Source of the DNA: Acidiferrimicrobium sp. IK
Lineage (GTDB): Bacteria; Actinomycetota; Acidimicrobiia; Acidimicrobiales; Palsa-688
Assembly (NCBI RefSeq): GCF_025499425.1
Contig: NZ_JAIMCB010000012.1
Location: 1 to 64,000, forward strand
Reading direction: 5' to 3'
DNA length: 64,000 bases
The position numbers and the translations under genes are program-made. Positions 43,615 to 51,610 of this stretch are shown here, one piece after another. Below the pieces are notes generated by a model. That model worked only from the letters and a program-made list of their open reading frames with translations. It was not told where the DNA came from and did not search any database. Position 1 is the stretch's first letter, and each line of letters opens with the position of its first letter.

Positions 43615-43794
43615 CCGGCACCGGTGGCAACGGCTACGGCGGCCCGCTCGTGCGAAGCGGCCAAGTCAGCGGAGACACGGCGCAGGGCGTTACTGATCCC
43701 GGACTGTGTGCCGGCCGGGTCTCGGCCGCCTCGGTGACCTGGGCGAACGCCATACGGCAAGGTTACGGGTGCTCTGTGACCGTCGTCGGACCGG

Positions 43795-45384
43795 TCAGCG
43801 CCGGGGGTTGCGGCTGTGTCCTCGCACTGGCGTCCCGTCCCGTCGGGTGTATGGCCGGACAGCGCCCGTCCGCTTCCGGTCGGAACGTTCGAGGACGGGG
43901 CTGATGTCGACCTCGATCGGCTCGCCGAACATCTCCTTGCTGGGCATGAGGAGCCGCCCTCCCTCCTCGGCCAGCTCGAAGGCGTTGGTTGCCGCCATCT
44001 GGTCTCTGGCTCCGGCGAGGTCGGAGAAGTCGATTCGGGCGGTCCAGTCGTTGGCGTAGCGGAGGGCCTTGGTGAGCACCGAAGGGTCGTCTTCACGAGA
44101 AAGGCGTCTGAGCGCCCCCAGGTAGTCGTCGCGGAACACCGTGGGGACGATCGTGCGCATCTGGTCTGCGGCCGTCAGCTCGGCGTTCATCATGATCCGA
44201 GCGATCCGCCCGTTGCCGTCGTCGAAGGGGTGAACTTCGGACACCACGAACATGGCGAGCACCGAGCGCTCCCAGGCTGTGTCGAGGTCGGCAAGCCGCT
44301 GGTACCCCTCGGTGAGCGTTCCGTCCACCAAGTCGGGGTCGACGAAGCGGGTGACCCTCGCCTGGTTCGCTTTCTCCTTGAAGTCACCGGGATGCTTGTC
44401 AGGACGCCCGGCCATTACGAATGCGTGGCGGGAGCGGAGGAGGGTTACGAAGTCGTCCGGGCTGGCAGGGATGTGGGACATCTCGTCGGGGTCGTTGACG
44501 ATCCGGAAGGTGCCAACGATGTCGTGGGCGTCCTCGGAGCGCCCGGCAGGGATGCGATCGTCATAGACGATGCCGACGGCTTCATCGAGAGTGAACTCGG
44601 TGCCTTCGATGAAGTTGGAGAAGTACGCTTCGTAGAACGGCAGGCAGACGTTCGAGGCCCGGGCGGTGATCGCCTGCGGCGGGGCTGACCGTAGGGCGGT
44701 TACGAGCAGATCGAACCGCTGTGTGCGGATCGGGTCGTAGGGCCTCAGGTAGCGGCGGGCGCGCAACGCAGGCGGGAGGTTCGGGGCGTCCCTGGTCCCG
44801 AGCGCCACCCCTATGAGGTTGTCGACGGTGGCAAAGCTCTCCGGCTCCACCCCGAGCGCTGGAGCGAGCGCTCTCGCCTCGTCACGAAGTTGGTTGAGTT
44901 TCTCTTCACCGTCGAACCGGCAGGTCTGCTCGATCCACTCTCCGAGTTCGTCCCTGGTCAGCCGTCGTGGAACAGTGCCGCTGCGGGCTCTGGACGGGAT
45001 GGCGTTTTCCAGCATGCCTCTTGCCCGGGAAGCGAAGTGAAGGCCGCCGGGCATGGCGATGTCACTGGGCTGGGGCGGCGCTCCTCGCCGTGCGGTGAGC
45101 CGCAGGCCGGGAAGATCGAAGTCGCGGTCCCTGCGGTCATGGGCGAGGTAGAGCACTCCGTCGACCGGTCCGGAGCGGACGGCGGAGCGGTCGGTGACGG
45201 TGGCGTCAGGGAAGATATGGCCGGCGATGTCGAGCCATCGCTTCCTGACGACCTCCCCGGGGGCGTGGCTGGTGTCGGTCGTGTAGACGCCCCTGGCGAG
45301 TTGCACCAGGTCGCCGCGTCGCGCCATCCCGGCGATCGTGGACCGGGGGGTTGCATCACTGAAGACGAGATCGTTGTTATCCAC
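43795..45384 (-). CDS. Fic-domain AMPylase fused to an AbiEi-like winged-helix domain
   Basis: In this 529-residue protein, residues 1-130 resemble the AbiEi/transcriptional-regulator-of-TA domain (STIAGMARRGDLVQLARGVY, then PGEVVRKRWLDIAGHIFPDA and VDGVLYLAHDR). The Fic core follows, with the catalytic motif HPFDDGNGRIAR at about 385, which transfers AMP or another nucleotide monophosphate to a target hydroxyl. SNFIEG at about 257 is the (S/T)xxxE(G/N) inhibitory helix, N-terminal to the core, so this is a class II self-inhibited Fic protein. The GTG at 45384 starts the gene. The DNA-binding-like fusion and the upstream palindromes suggest autoregulation and possibly a defence role. Confidence 0.88.
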   Translation of the reverse strand: MDNNDLVFSDATPRSTIAGMARRGDLVQLARGVYTTDTSHAPGEVVRKRWLDIAGHIFPDATVTDRSAVRSGPVDGVLYLAHDRRDRDFDLPGLRLTARRGAPPQPSDIAMPGGLHFASRARGMLENAIPSRARSGTVPRRLTRDELGEWIEQTCRFDGEEKLNQLRDEARALAPALGVEPESFATVDNLIGVALGTRDAPNLPPALRARRYLRPYDPIRTQRFDLLVTALRSAPPQAITARASNVCLPFYEAYFSNFIEGTEFTLDEAVGIVYDDRIPAGRSEDAHDIVGTFRIVNDPDEMSHIPASPDDFVTLLRSRHAFVMAGRPDKHPGDFKEKANQARVTRFVDPDLVDGTLTEGYQRLADLDTAWERSVLAMFVVSEVHPFDDGNGRIARIMMNAELTAADQMRTIVPTVFRDDYLGALRRLSREDDPSVLTKALRYANDWTARIDFSDLAGARDQMAATNAFELAEEGGRLLMPSKEMFGEPIEVDISPVLERSDRKRTGAVRPYTRRDGTPVRGHSRNPRR

Positions 45385-45715
45385 GCACTTGCTCCCCGAG
45401 ATCGGGCGTATCTGTAGTTAACATACAGTAGCTCGAACGTATATGTTGATAAGAGCGCAAGCGGCCCGAAGCACTGCCTATCCCGCAGACCGCTCTCGAG
45501 ATCGAACGGAGCTGTAGATAGCGAGCTACAGCTCGAACGAATCCGCAGGTAAGGCACTGCTACGGAGCCTCAATCACTAAACGTGCCAGCACCCCCGCGT
45601 GAGGCCCGTGCCGCCACTAGCTCTGCCCACCTCAGCGGCCGTGAGCGACGGCTCGTCGGGAACCGGTCACGACCACCCCCACCCTGCGCCCCCTACCGTC
45701 CCCGGGCGCTTCTGA
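45385..45715. other. Fic upstream region: 331 bases without a gene
   Basis: The stretch is notably AT-richer than its surroundings near 45410-45460 and probably holds the minus-strand Fic promoter. It carries two copies of GCTCGAACG, exactly 100 bases apart (45431 and 45531), an AACATA/TATGTT inverted pair (45420-45425 and 45442-45447) and the palindrome described separately. No tRNA or ORF is convincing in it. Confidence 0.6.
45509..45534. promoter_or_regulatory. Perfect 9-bp inverted repeat upstream of Fic gene
   Basis: GAGCTGTAG (45509-45517) and CTACAGCTC (45526-45534) are exact complements with an 8-base spacer, about 125 bases upstream of the Fic start codon. It could be an operator for the AbiEi-like N-terminal domain, or a hairpin. 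Confidence 0.55.
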
Positions 45716-46254
45716 GGTTCGTGGCCGGCCAGGTGTGCGGCGCACTCCTGGCGGCCGCGGCGTTCTCCGCCGCGTGGAGGTCCTGGGCGAGCAGCGTCCA
45801 CACCGCCCGCACCATCCCCGAGGCCGGTCTCCCCGGATGGGGGGTCGTCGCGGTCGAAGCCGGGCTGGCCGCCGGTTTGATCCTGACCATCCTGACGATG
45901 CTGTCGTCGTCGACGACGGCCCGCTGGACGCCGCTGGTCGTGACCGGCGCGCTGGCCGGGCTGATCTGGGCCGGGGCGCCCGAGACCGGGGCCAGCATGA
46001 ACCCGGCCCGAACGTTCGGGCCGGACCTGGTCGCCGGGAACTTCGCCTTCTTCTGGGCCTACCTGGCCGGTCCCCTGACCGAGGCGACGGTCGCGGTCGT
46101 GGCTTTCCGTCTCCTGGGGGCGGTCGGAGCGCTCGGGCGGGACTGGCACACCCTCACCGCGAAGCTGTTCCACGACCCCGACTATCCCTCGATCCACGCC
46201 ACGGCCCTCCCCGCCCGGGCCGCACCCCCATCGCCTGGACGGCCACCAACCTGA
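45716..46254 (+). pseudogene. Aquaporin 3' fragment (second copy)
   Basis: The sequence matches 39013-39551 of the intact aquaporin. Over the first about 475 bases I see a single difference (G to A at 46082, Gly to Glu), and the last 60 bases diverge. It lacks the N-terminal helices and the first NPA box, so it cannot form a channel. An open frame from 45583 reads into it but its first 44 codons are unrelated. Confidence 0.92.
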
Positions 46255-46281
46255 ACGTGCCGCCGGGGGCGTGGTGGCCGG

Positions 46282-46405
46282 GGTCGCCGTGGAACGCCGG
46301 CGCAGCTGCGGGTCGGTGATCAGCTCCGGGTCGAAGCCGGTGTCGAGCAGCAGCCATCCGCCGTCGCATTGCAGCAGCGCGCCGGGTACCGGCTCCCGAT
46401 CTGGA
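46282..46405 (-). pseudogene. Metallo-beta-lactamase gene fragment (second copy)
   Basis: The sequence matches 41218-41337, an internal 5' part of the intact lactonase-like gene (residues about 30-70), with roughly ten differences including a one-base deletion. The orientation and order relative to the aquaporin fragment are the same as in copy 1. Copy 2 stops here, directly beside the 3' end of the alkylcitrate-like operon. Confidence 0.85.
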
Positions 46406-46417
46406 GCTGACGCGGCT

Positions 46418-47140
46418 CTATTCAGCGGTGACCCTCGCCGCCTCGAGCCGGGCGGCCAACAGCGCTTGGTAGGCGGCGGGGTCCTCGATCAACCCAGGGA
46501 TCCAAGGCCGCAGCTTCTCCACCGGGTAGGCGCCGGGCCGCACCAGGTATGGCGCGTCGAAGGTGAAGTCGACGATGGTGTTCGACGGCTGCACGCCCTG
46601 CGCTTTTGTGTCGACCACCTCGTCGACGCGGTCGTTGTACAAGAAGAAGTCGACCACGCCGCCGACGTCCTCCAGGGCCTTCTCCCGGGTCACTGTGATG
46701 TTGCCCTGCCCAGAGAGGTTCGCTGAGGTCAGGGCCAACGGTCGCTGGTAGGTGTCGAGCAGTCGACGCAGGGCACACTCGCGTTGGAACATCACCGCGA
46801 CCGTCGTGGCCCCCATTGTCATCCGGGGAGGGAGGCGGCGGCGCTGGGCGAAGATGAACGAGACCTCCGCCGGCCATATGGCTTCGGCATGAGCCGCACC
46901 GAAATCCGGGACCGTCCACACGTAGTCCTCGAGGTCGCTGATGCGAGGGATGGCCAGCGTGAGGGGACCGAACTTGCTTCGCTTCTTCGCTTCGAACACA
47001 TTGGCGATCGAGCGGGGATCCTCGTAGTCGCATACCAGTGCATAGTTGGTTCGTGAGGGCACGACCACCATTCCCCCGCTTCGGAGTACCGCGGCCGCCT
47101 CCCGGAGAGCGCTCGGTGATTCCTCTCGCACCTGTGTCAT
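46418..47140 (-). CDS. YrdC/Sua5/YciO-domain protein, divergent
   Basis: In this 240-residue protein the YrdC core is present: KKRSKFGPLTLAIP corresponds to the K-x-R ligand-binding region and ALTSANLSGQG to the S-x-N nucleotide motif. The usual PTDTVYGL strand is altered to PSRTNYALVC. Housekeeping members make threonylcarbamoyl-AMP for tRNA t6A. The changed pocket and the overlap with an MFS gene suggest a specialised carbamoyl- or acyl-adenylate role in the cluster. A C-terminal about 40-residue extension (EKLRPWIPGLIEDPAAYQAL) is not part of the core. The ATG is at 47140, and the gene is the last of the operon. Confidence 0.8.
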   Translation of the reverse strand: MTQVREESPSALREAAAVLRSGGMVVVPSRTNYALVCDYEDPRSIANVFEAKKRSKFGPLTLAIPRISDLEDYVWTVPDFGAAHAEAIWPAEVSFIFAQRRRLPPRMTMGATTVAVMFQRECALRRLLDTYQRPLALTSANLSGQGNITVTREKALEDVGGVVDFFLYNDRVDEVVDTKAQGVQPSNTIVDFTFDAPYLVRPGAYPVEKLRPWIPGLIEDPAAYQALLAARLEAARVTAE

Positions 47141-48399
47141 GACTCGCTCCTTGCTCGTTCGGGTGCTCTTTGCGTGTGCGCCGGGGCTGGATCCCCGTCC
47201 GCAGGAGAAGCCGCCGGCGGGCGGCCGAGGGCTACGACGATCAAGCCCACGACGAGCAGAGCGAGGCCCAGGCCGACCAGCAGCGAAGTGGCCTCCCCCG
47301 CCTGCAGGAGGGCCCCCGCCCCCACGAGGATCGCCGCGTTCGTCAGACCGGTGAGCTGCTCCATACGGCCGGTCACCGCCGACCGGACCGGTGCCGCCAG
47401 GTCGCTCAGCCCTCGCTGGGTGACGGGTCGAGCGGCGCCGGCACCGAGCCCGAGCACGAAGATGGCCAGGCCGGCAACTGCGAAGGCCTGCGAGACCGCG
47501 AGGAGCAGCATGCACGCGGTTACTGCGACCACCGTCGCGGCGGCCAGGGCCTGGTCTCCGAGGGCCGCCAGCACCGCCGACGCCGCCTTGTTGACTACGA
47601 AGGCGCCGATATTGAACAGCGCCAGCATCGCCCCGAAGAACGGGAGGGACACGTGGACTTTCACGAAGAGCAGGTAGGGGATGATCCCAACAAAGCCGGC
47701 CAGGCTCACGCTGCGGATCGCTGCGTAGTAACCCACCCACGACATGATCTTGCGATTCCAGACCGTCGTGGGAGCATCGCCGAACGAACCTGTGGGAGCG
47801 GCGGCCGCCGGCCCGATCCCGGTCGCCACCCTCGTCGCGATCACGGCCGACAGCAGGCACGCAACAACCGAGAGTACGAACACCAGGTGCTGCTGGTGCT
47901 GAAAGATGATCGCGCCGAGTATCCCACTCGCCATCACCATGGCGAAGATCCACGCTTGGGTGTTGGACTGGATCTTCCCGACCGCGGAGGGGTCCTCGGC
48001 CAACTGGCTCACCAGCCCGGTTTCCACACTGGAAGTCAAGGCATAGCCGGCGCCGTTGAGCACCTGGCCTACCACCAGACCGAGGAGGCCACCCGCCGTG
48101 TATCCGACGAGGACGATCCCGATGGCCTTCAGGATCTCCCCGACGGTCAGGATCCATCGCGGGGAGGCCGTCCTCCTCACCCGGCCGGTCACGAATCCCG
48201 CGGCAAGGACGGCCACGCCGTAGAGGGCGAGGATGCTCTCGATCGCCTCGAACGAGTACTGGCGGAGATCCAGGAAGACCAGCAGGACCGGCAGATGGAA
48301 GTAAGCCCTCGACAGCACCCGGTAGGCGAAGAGGACTTGCAGCGGCTCGGCCCGCCGCCGAGCGGGCTCGGCACGGCCTCCGCGGGTCAAGACGGTCAT
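47137..48399 (-). CDS. MFS transporter, probable exporter
   Basis: The 420-residue protein has twelve hydrophobic helices. The loop 2-3 signature region is TGRVRRTASPRWILTVGEIL, and a central basic loop follows helix 6. It overlaps PhyH upstream and yrdC downstream by 4 nt each, so it is tightly co-expressed with the enzymes and probably exports the product or confers self-resistance. The start at 48399 is an ATG. The substrate is unknown. Confidence 0.85.
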   Translation of the reverse strand: MTVLTRGGRAEPARRRAEPLQVLFAYRVLSRAYFHLPVLLVFLDLRQYSFEAIESILALYGVAVLAAGFVTGRVRRTASPRWILTVGEILKAIGIVLVGYTAGGLLGLVVGQVLNGAGYALTSSVETGLVSQLAEDPSAVGKIQSNTQAWIFAMVMASGILGAIIFQHQQHLVFVLSVVACLLSAVIATRVATGIGPAAAAPTGSFGDAPTTVWNRKIMSWVGYYAAIRSVSLAGFVGIIPYLLFVKVHVSLPFFGAMLALFNIGAFVVNKAASAVLAALGDQALAAATVVAVTACMLLLAVSQAFAVAGLAIFVLGLGAGAARPVTQRGLSDLAAPVRSAVTGRMEQLTGLTNAAILVGAGALLQAGEATSLLVGLGLALLVVGLIVVALGRPPAASPADGDPAPAHTQRAPERARSES

Positions 48400-49307
48400 G
48401 ACCGCACCGCCTGGCGGCGCGCGCTGTTGAAATAGTCCCGCCCGAAGTGCCTCTGGGTCGTGTACACCGACGACGCGTCGGCCGGTCGGGGCAGCGGCAG
48501 GCGGACCGGCACCGCCTCGAGGCGGACCTGGCGGGGGACGCCGCGAACCATCAGGTCGTTGTAGGCGGAGAAGTCACCCCCAGCACAGAACTGCCCGTGC
48601 CCAGGTCCACCGCAACCGACGAGGGGCCATGCGTCAGCGGCGCGGTAGTTGTGGAAGATCACTCGCCGCGGCTGCGTCGAGTGATTGGGTCCGCTGGCAT
48701 GGACGGCCATCACGTGGTGGAGGGAAATCGAACCGGCCGGGGCGATGATCTGGCGTGCGGTTGGGATGTCATCGCTGAGGGTCTCGTGGTCGATCGCCCC
48801 GCAGAAGACCCCCTCCGCGTGGTGGTCGTGAATGGGGCCGCGGTGGGATCCCGGCACGATCATGAGCGGCCCGTTCTCCTCGGTCATGTCGTCGACCAGG
48901 ATCCCCACCGCCACTAGGGACGTGTTTGTGTGAGGGTAGTACGCCCAGTCCTGGTGCCACTGGATGGCGTCCCCGTCTCCCGAGGGAAGCTTCAGGTTCA
49001 TCTTCGTCCCGTAAAGGCGTATGTCCTCACCCACCACGCACTGGACCAGGTCGGCGATTTGGGGGTGACGCACCAGGCCCCGGAAGACGGGGTGCTGGAG
49101 GTGCGGGGACTTGATGCGCCGCACGTACCGCCGGCCGTCGTACTCGCCGATGTCGAGGATGTCGGGATCCTTCGGGGTGTCGGGAGCGCAGAATGCTTCG
49201 GTGACCCGGCGGAGATCTTCCAGCTCCTCGGCGGAGAGCACACCCTCAACGACGGCATAGCCGTACTCGTCATAGGAGTTCATCTGCTCGGTGGTAAGGG
49301 TTCTCAT
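48396..49307 (-). CDS. Phytanoyl-CoA dioxygenase (PhyH) family Fe(II)/2-oxoglutarate oxygenase
   Basis: The 303-residue cupin-fold oxygenase has the Fe(II) triad HxD in AIQWHQDWAYYPHTN and the distal His in SLHHVMAVHASGPNHS; the 2-oxoglutarate-binding Arg is probably in QPRRVIFHNYRAAD. The start of the domain (YDEYGYAVVEGVLSAEELED) is typical of PhyH. Such enzymes hydroxylate, halogenate or desaturate small molecules in secondary metabolism. The ATG at 49307 has a GGAGCG Shine-Dalgarno. It probably tailors the dehydrated alkylcitrate-type intermediate, which is inference from the cluster. Confidence 0.9.
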   Translation of the reverse strand: MRTLTTEQMNSYDEYGYAVVEGVLSAEELEDLRRVTEAFCAPDTPKDPDILDIGEYDGRRYVRRIKSPHLQHPVFRGLVRHPQIADLVQCVVGEDIRLYGTKMNLKLPSGDGDAIQWHQDWAYYPHTNTSLVAVGILVDDMTEENGPLMIVPGSHRGPIHDHHAEGVFCGAIDHETLSDDIPTARQIIAPAGSISLHHVMAVHASGPNHSTQPRRVIFHNYRAADAWPLVGCGGPGHGQFCAGGDFSAYNDLMVRGVPRQVRLEAVPVRLPLPRPADASSVYTTQRHFGRDYFNSARRQAVRS

Positions 49308-49363
49308 GGGATTCGCTCCGATCTCCTTGGGGAATGCGGGGAGTACATCGCCTGCTCTTCGCC

Positions 49364-50809
49364 TCACGCGCTCGCTGCTTCGAGATCCCCGACGGGCTGG
49401 GGGCACAGGTGGCGCATCACCGCGGCGATGGTCGGGACATGCTCTAAGTCGCTGAGGATGCACAGCACCGTGGCCGCGACCTCCGTCCCGAGCACCGGGC
49501 TGGTGTTGGCGAGGAACTTGGCTTCCATCTGGTCTGGTGTCATGGGCCGCTGAGGCGTCCCGAGCGGGTGACGGCAGCGCCGGGTGAGCCGCTCGCCCGA
49601 CGTGGTGATCAGCTCCACCACCCCACCCCAGTTGTCGGGGTACTCCCGGGTCGCGGTGTCGTCCTCGAAGACCACGATTCGCCGCGCGAACTCCCGCACC
49701 CGCTGATCGGCCAGCTCTGCGGGGCCATAGCTGTCGATGACCGGTGCGTCGTAGAAGAGGGACCGGGCGACGGTGAAGTGGATACTGAACTGGGCCCCCA
49801 CCTCGTCGTGGGGCTCGGGGATGCTCCCCACATGGACCAGGCCATGCGCGGAGGTGCCGACGTAGACGCGGTCTATGTCAGACGCCGTCAGTCCCGACCC
49901 GGTCACCAAATCGGTGAACGCTTCGAGCGGGGCGTGAATGAAGTAGCAGCAGTTGTAGGCCTTGAAGCCCATGTGGCCGATGAGGAATTCCTCGCCTAAG
50001 CCCTCCACGATGCGAACCGGGCTGGGGTTCTGGGCGAACACCCGGCAAAAGCCCTTGGCGCCCTCGAACACCGAGACCGGGCCGGTCATGCCGGCGCGCG
50101 CCAGGGCCGCCGCCCGGATCCCGGCGGTGGTGGGGATTGCGGTGTGCATCCGCTTCACCGAGCCGCCCGTCTGGGTGTACTCGGTCAGGCCACCCGAGAA
50201 GCTACCGGCGATCGCCAGCGCGTGGGCCAACTCCTCAGCGCTGAGCCCCTGCAACAACCCCGCGGCGATGGCCGCTCCGAATGGCCCGACTGCAGGAGGC
50301 GTGTGGTGGCCGCTTCTCAGGCAGTCCGGGGACACCGAGTGCGCGACCCGCAGCATCACCTCCAAGCCGACCGTCACCGCCCGCAGCACCTGGGCCCCAG
50401 AGGCTCCCACCTGCTCTCCGATGGCCAGGGCCACCGGCACGATGACCGCCCCGGCATGGGTCTGCACCAGCGGTGTCGTGTCGTCGAAGTCCTGGGCGTG
50501 GCCGAACGTGGCGTTGGCGAAGGCGGCGAGCTCCGGGGAGGTGGCCGTGCCGTGCACGACGACCGTCGCAGAAGCCACTCCGCCCTGACGGCACACGTAT
50601 TCGTGGACCTGGGTGCTCCAAGGCAACCGGGCGCAACCGACCTGGATGCCGATCTGGTCCTGTATGACCCGGGCCGCCACGGCCAGGACTGCCGGCGGCA
50701 GTTGGATCGAGCCGTGATACATGCCTAGCGCCGCCTCGACAACCCTCTGCGCTAGGTAGGGCAGCCCCGGATGAGGGACATCCGGTCGAGCCTCGATGTG
50801 GTTGGACAC
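49364..50809 (-). CDS. MmgE/PrpD-family dehydratase
   Basis: The 481-residue protein of the 2-methylcitrate/cis-aconitate dehydratase family has the conserved FGHAQDFDDTTPLVQTHAGA segment near residue 105, FGAAIAAGLLQGLSAEELAHAL, and the lid-domain elements FLIGHMGFKAYNCCYFIHAP and REYPDNWGGVVELIT. Family members remove water from tricarboxylic acids or act on itaconate-type substrates. No prpB lyase is nearby, which argues against simple propionate catabolism. Its place between PEBP and PhyH, downstream of two citrate synthase genes, suggests dehydration of an alkylcitrate. The ATG is at 50809. Confidence 0.9.
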   Translation of the reverse strand: MSNHIEARPDVPHPGLPYLAQRVVEAALGMYHGSIQLPPAVLAVAARVIQDQIGIQVGCARLPWSTQVHEYVCRQGGVASATVVVHGTATSPELAAFANATFGHAQDFDDTTPLVQTHAGAVIVPVALAIGEQVGASGAQVLRAVTVGLEVMLRVAHSVSPDCLRSGHHTPPAVGPFGAAIAAGLLQGLSAEELAHALAIAGSFSGGLTEYTQTGGSVKRMHTAIPTTAGIRAAALARAGMTGPVSVFEGAKGFCRVFAQNPSPVRIVEGLGEEFLIGHMGFKAYNCCYFIHAPLEAFTDLVTGSGLTASDIDRVYVGTSAHGLVHVGSIPEPHDEVGAQFSIHFTVARSLFYDAPVIDSYGPAELADQRVREFARRIVVFEDDTATREYPDNWGGVVELITTSGERLTRRCRHPLGTPQRPMTPDQMEAKFLANTSPVLGTEVAATVLCILSDLEHVPTIAAVMRHLCPQPVGDLEAASA

Positions 50810-50916
50810 GAATAGTTCTCCTCTGCTGTGCTTCGGGGGGATAAGCGAGCGGGCAACGCCGACGATGCCGCTACTTGAAACAGAGCTGACGCGGGGTCGC
50901 AGGTGAGCGCCCGGCG

Positions 50917-51456
50917 CTACTCGACTTGGTAGAGCGCGGTGATCCTCGCTCGCGCCAGCGCGTTGAGCGTCAGGTTGAATCCGACATAGGCGGGGGTGGC
51001 TTCGGGACTCAGCCCGAGGTCGCTGACGCCAAGGGCGTGGACGGCGAAGACGTAGCGGTGCGGGCGGTCGCCATTGGGCGGCGCGGCCCCGTCATAGCCG
51101 CGCCGCCCGAAGTCGTTGCGCACCTGGAAGCCGCCGCCTGCAACCGCGACCTCCCCACCGGCGCCGGCCCCCCGGGGCAGCTCCGTGACCCAAGAGCCGA
51201 GGCCGACGACGGACCAATGCCAAAAGCCGCTGGCCGTCGGCGCGTCAGGGTCGAAGCAGGTGACCGCGAAGCCGGCGGTGTCCTCGGGAAAGCCGGACCA
51301 GGCCAGGTGGGGGCTGACGTTGCCGCCACCGGCATCGGAGAACACATGGTCCAAGGGAAGGGTGCCTCCGTCGGTCAGGTCTTCACTGGTCACCTCGAAA
51401 CCGGGCAGCGCCGGGAGCAGGTCGTAGGGGTCGGGACCAAGCGGTCGGTCGAGCAT
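50917..51456 (-). CDS. YbhB/YbcL-type phosphatidylethanolamine-binding (PEBP) protein
   Basis: The 179-residue PEBP fold has the ligand-pocket motifs VTCFDPDAPTASGFWHWSV and GDRPHRYVFAVHAL. Bacterial homologues are mostly of unknown function. In fungal maleidride clusters, PEBP-like proteins take part in dimerising cyclisation of alkylcitrate-derived monomers, and the neighbours here match that context. The ATG at 51456 has AGGAG 8 bases upstream; a longer frame to 51507 is less likely. The gap of 154 bases to the HTH-citrate synthase gene could hold an internal promoter. Confidence 0.88.
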   Translation of the reverse strand: MLDRPLGPDPYDLLPALPGFEVTSEDLTDGGTLPLDHVFSDAGGGNVSPHLAWSGFPEDTAGFAVTCFDPDAPTASGFWHWSVVGLGSWVTELPRGAGAGGEVAVAGGGFQVRNDFGRRGYDGAAPPNGDRPHRYVFAVHALGVSDLGLSPEATPAYVGFNLTLNALARARITALYQVE

Positions 51457-51610
51457 CTCGTCTCTCCTGGTAGATGGCCGATGCCGGCGATTGCTTCTGG
51501 GCGACAAATGCTTGTGAGCGATGACCTCGCTTCGTGCCCGGCGACGACGTCCTCCGGCGCCCTTGTTGGAGGCACCCGCCCGAAGGAACCTCCTCAGGCG
51601 GGTACGTCTC

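Noticed and set aside
43575-43794. A gene between the DinB remnant and the Fic gene
   Set aside because: Only short frames on both strands with no recognisable motif; a terminator-like hairpin is the only structure seen.
45583-46254. A functional second aquaporin of 223 residues
   Set aside because: The first 44 codons are unrelated sequence, and the N-terminal helices with the first NPA box are missing.
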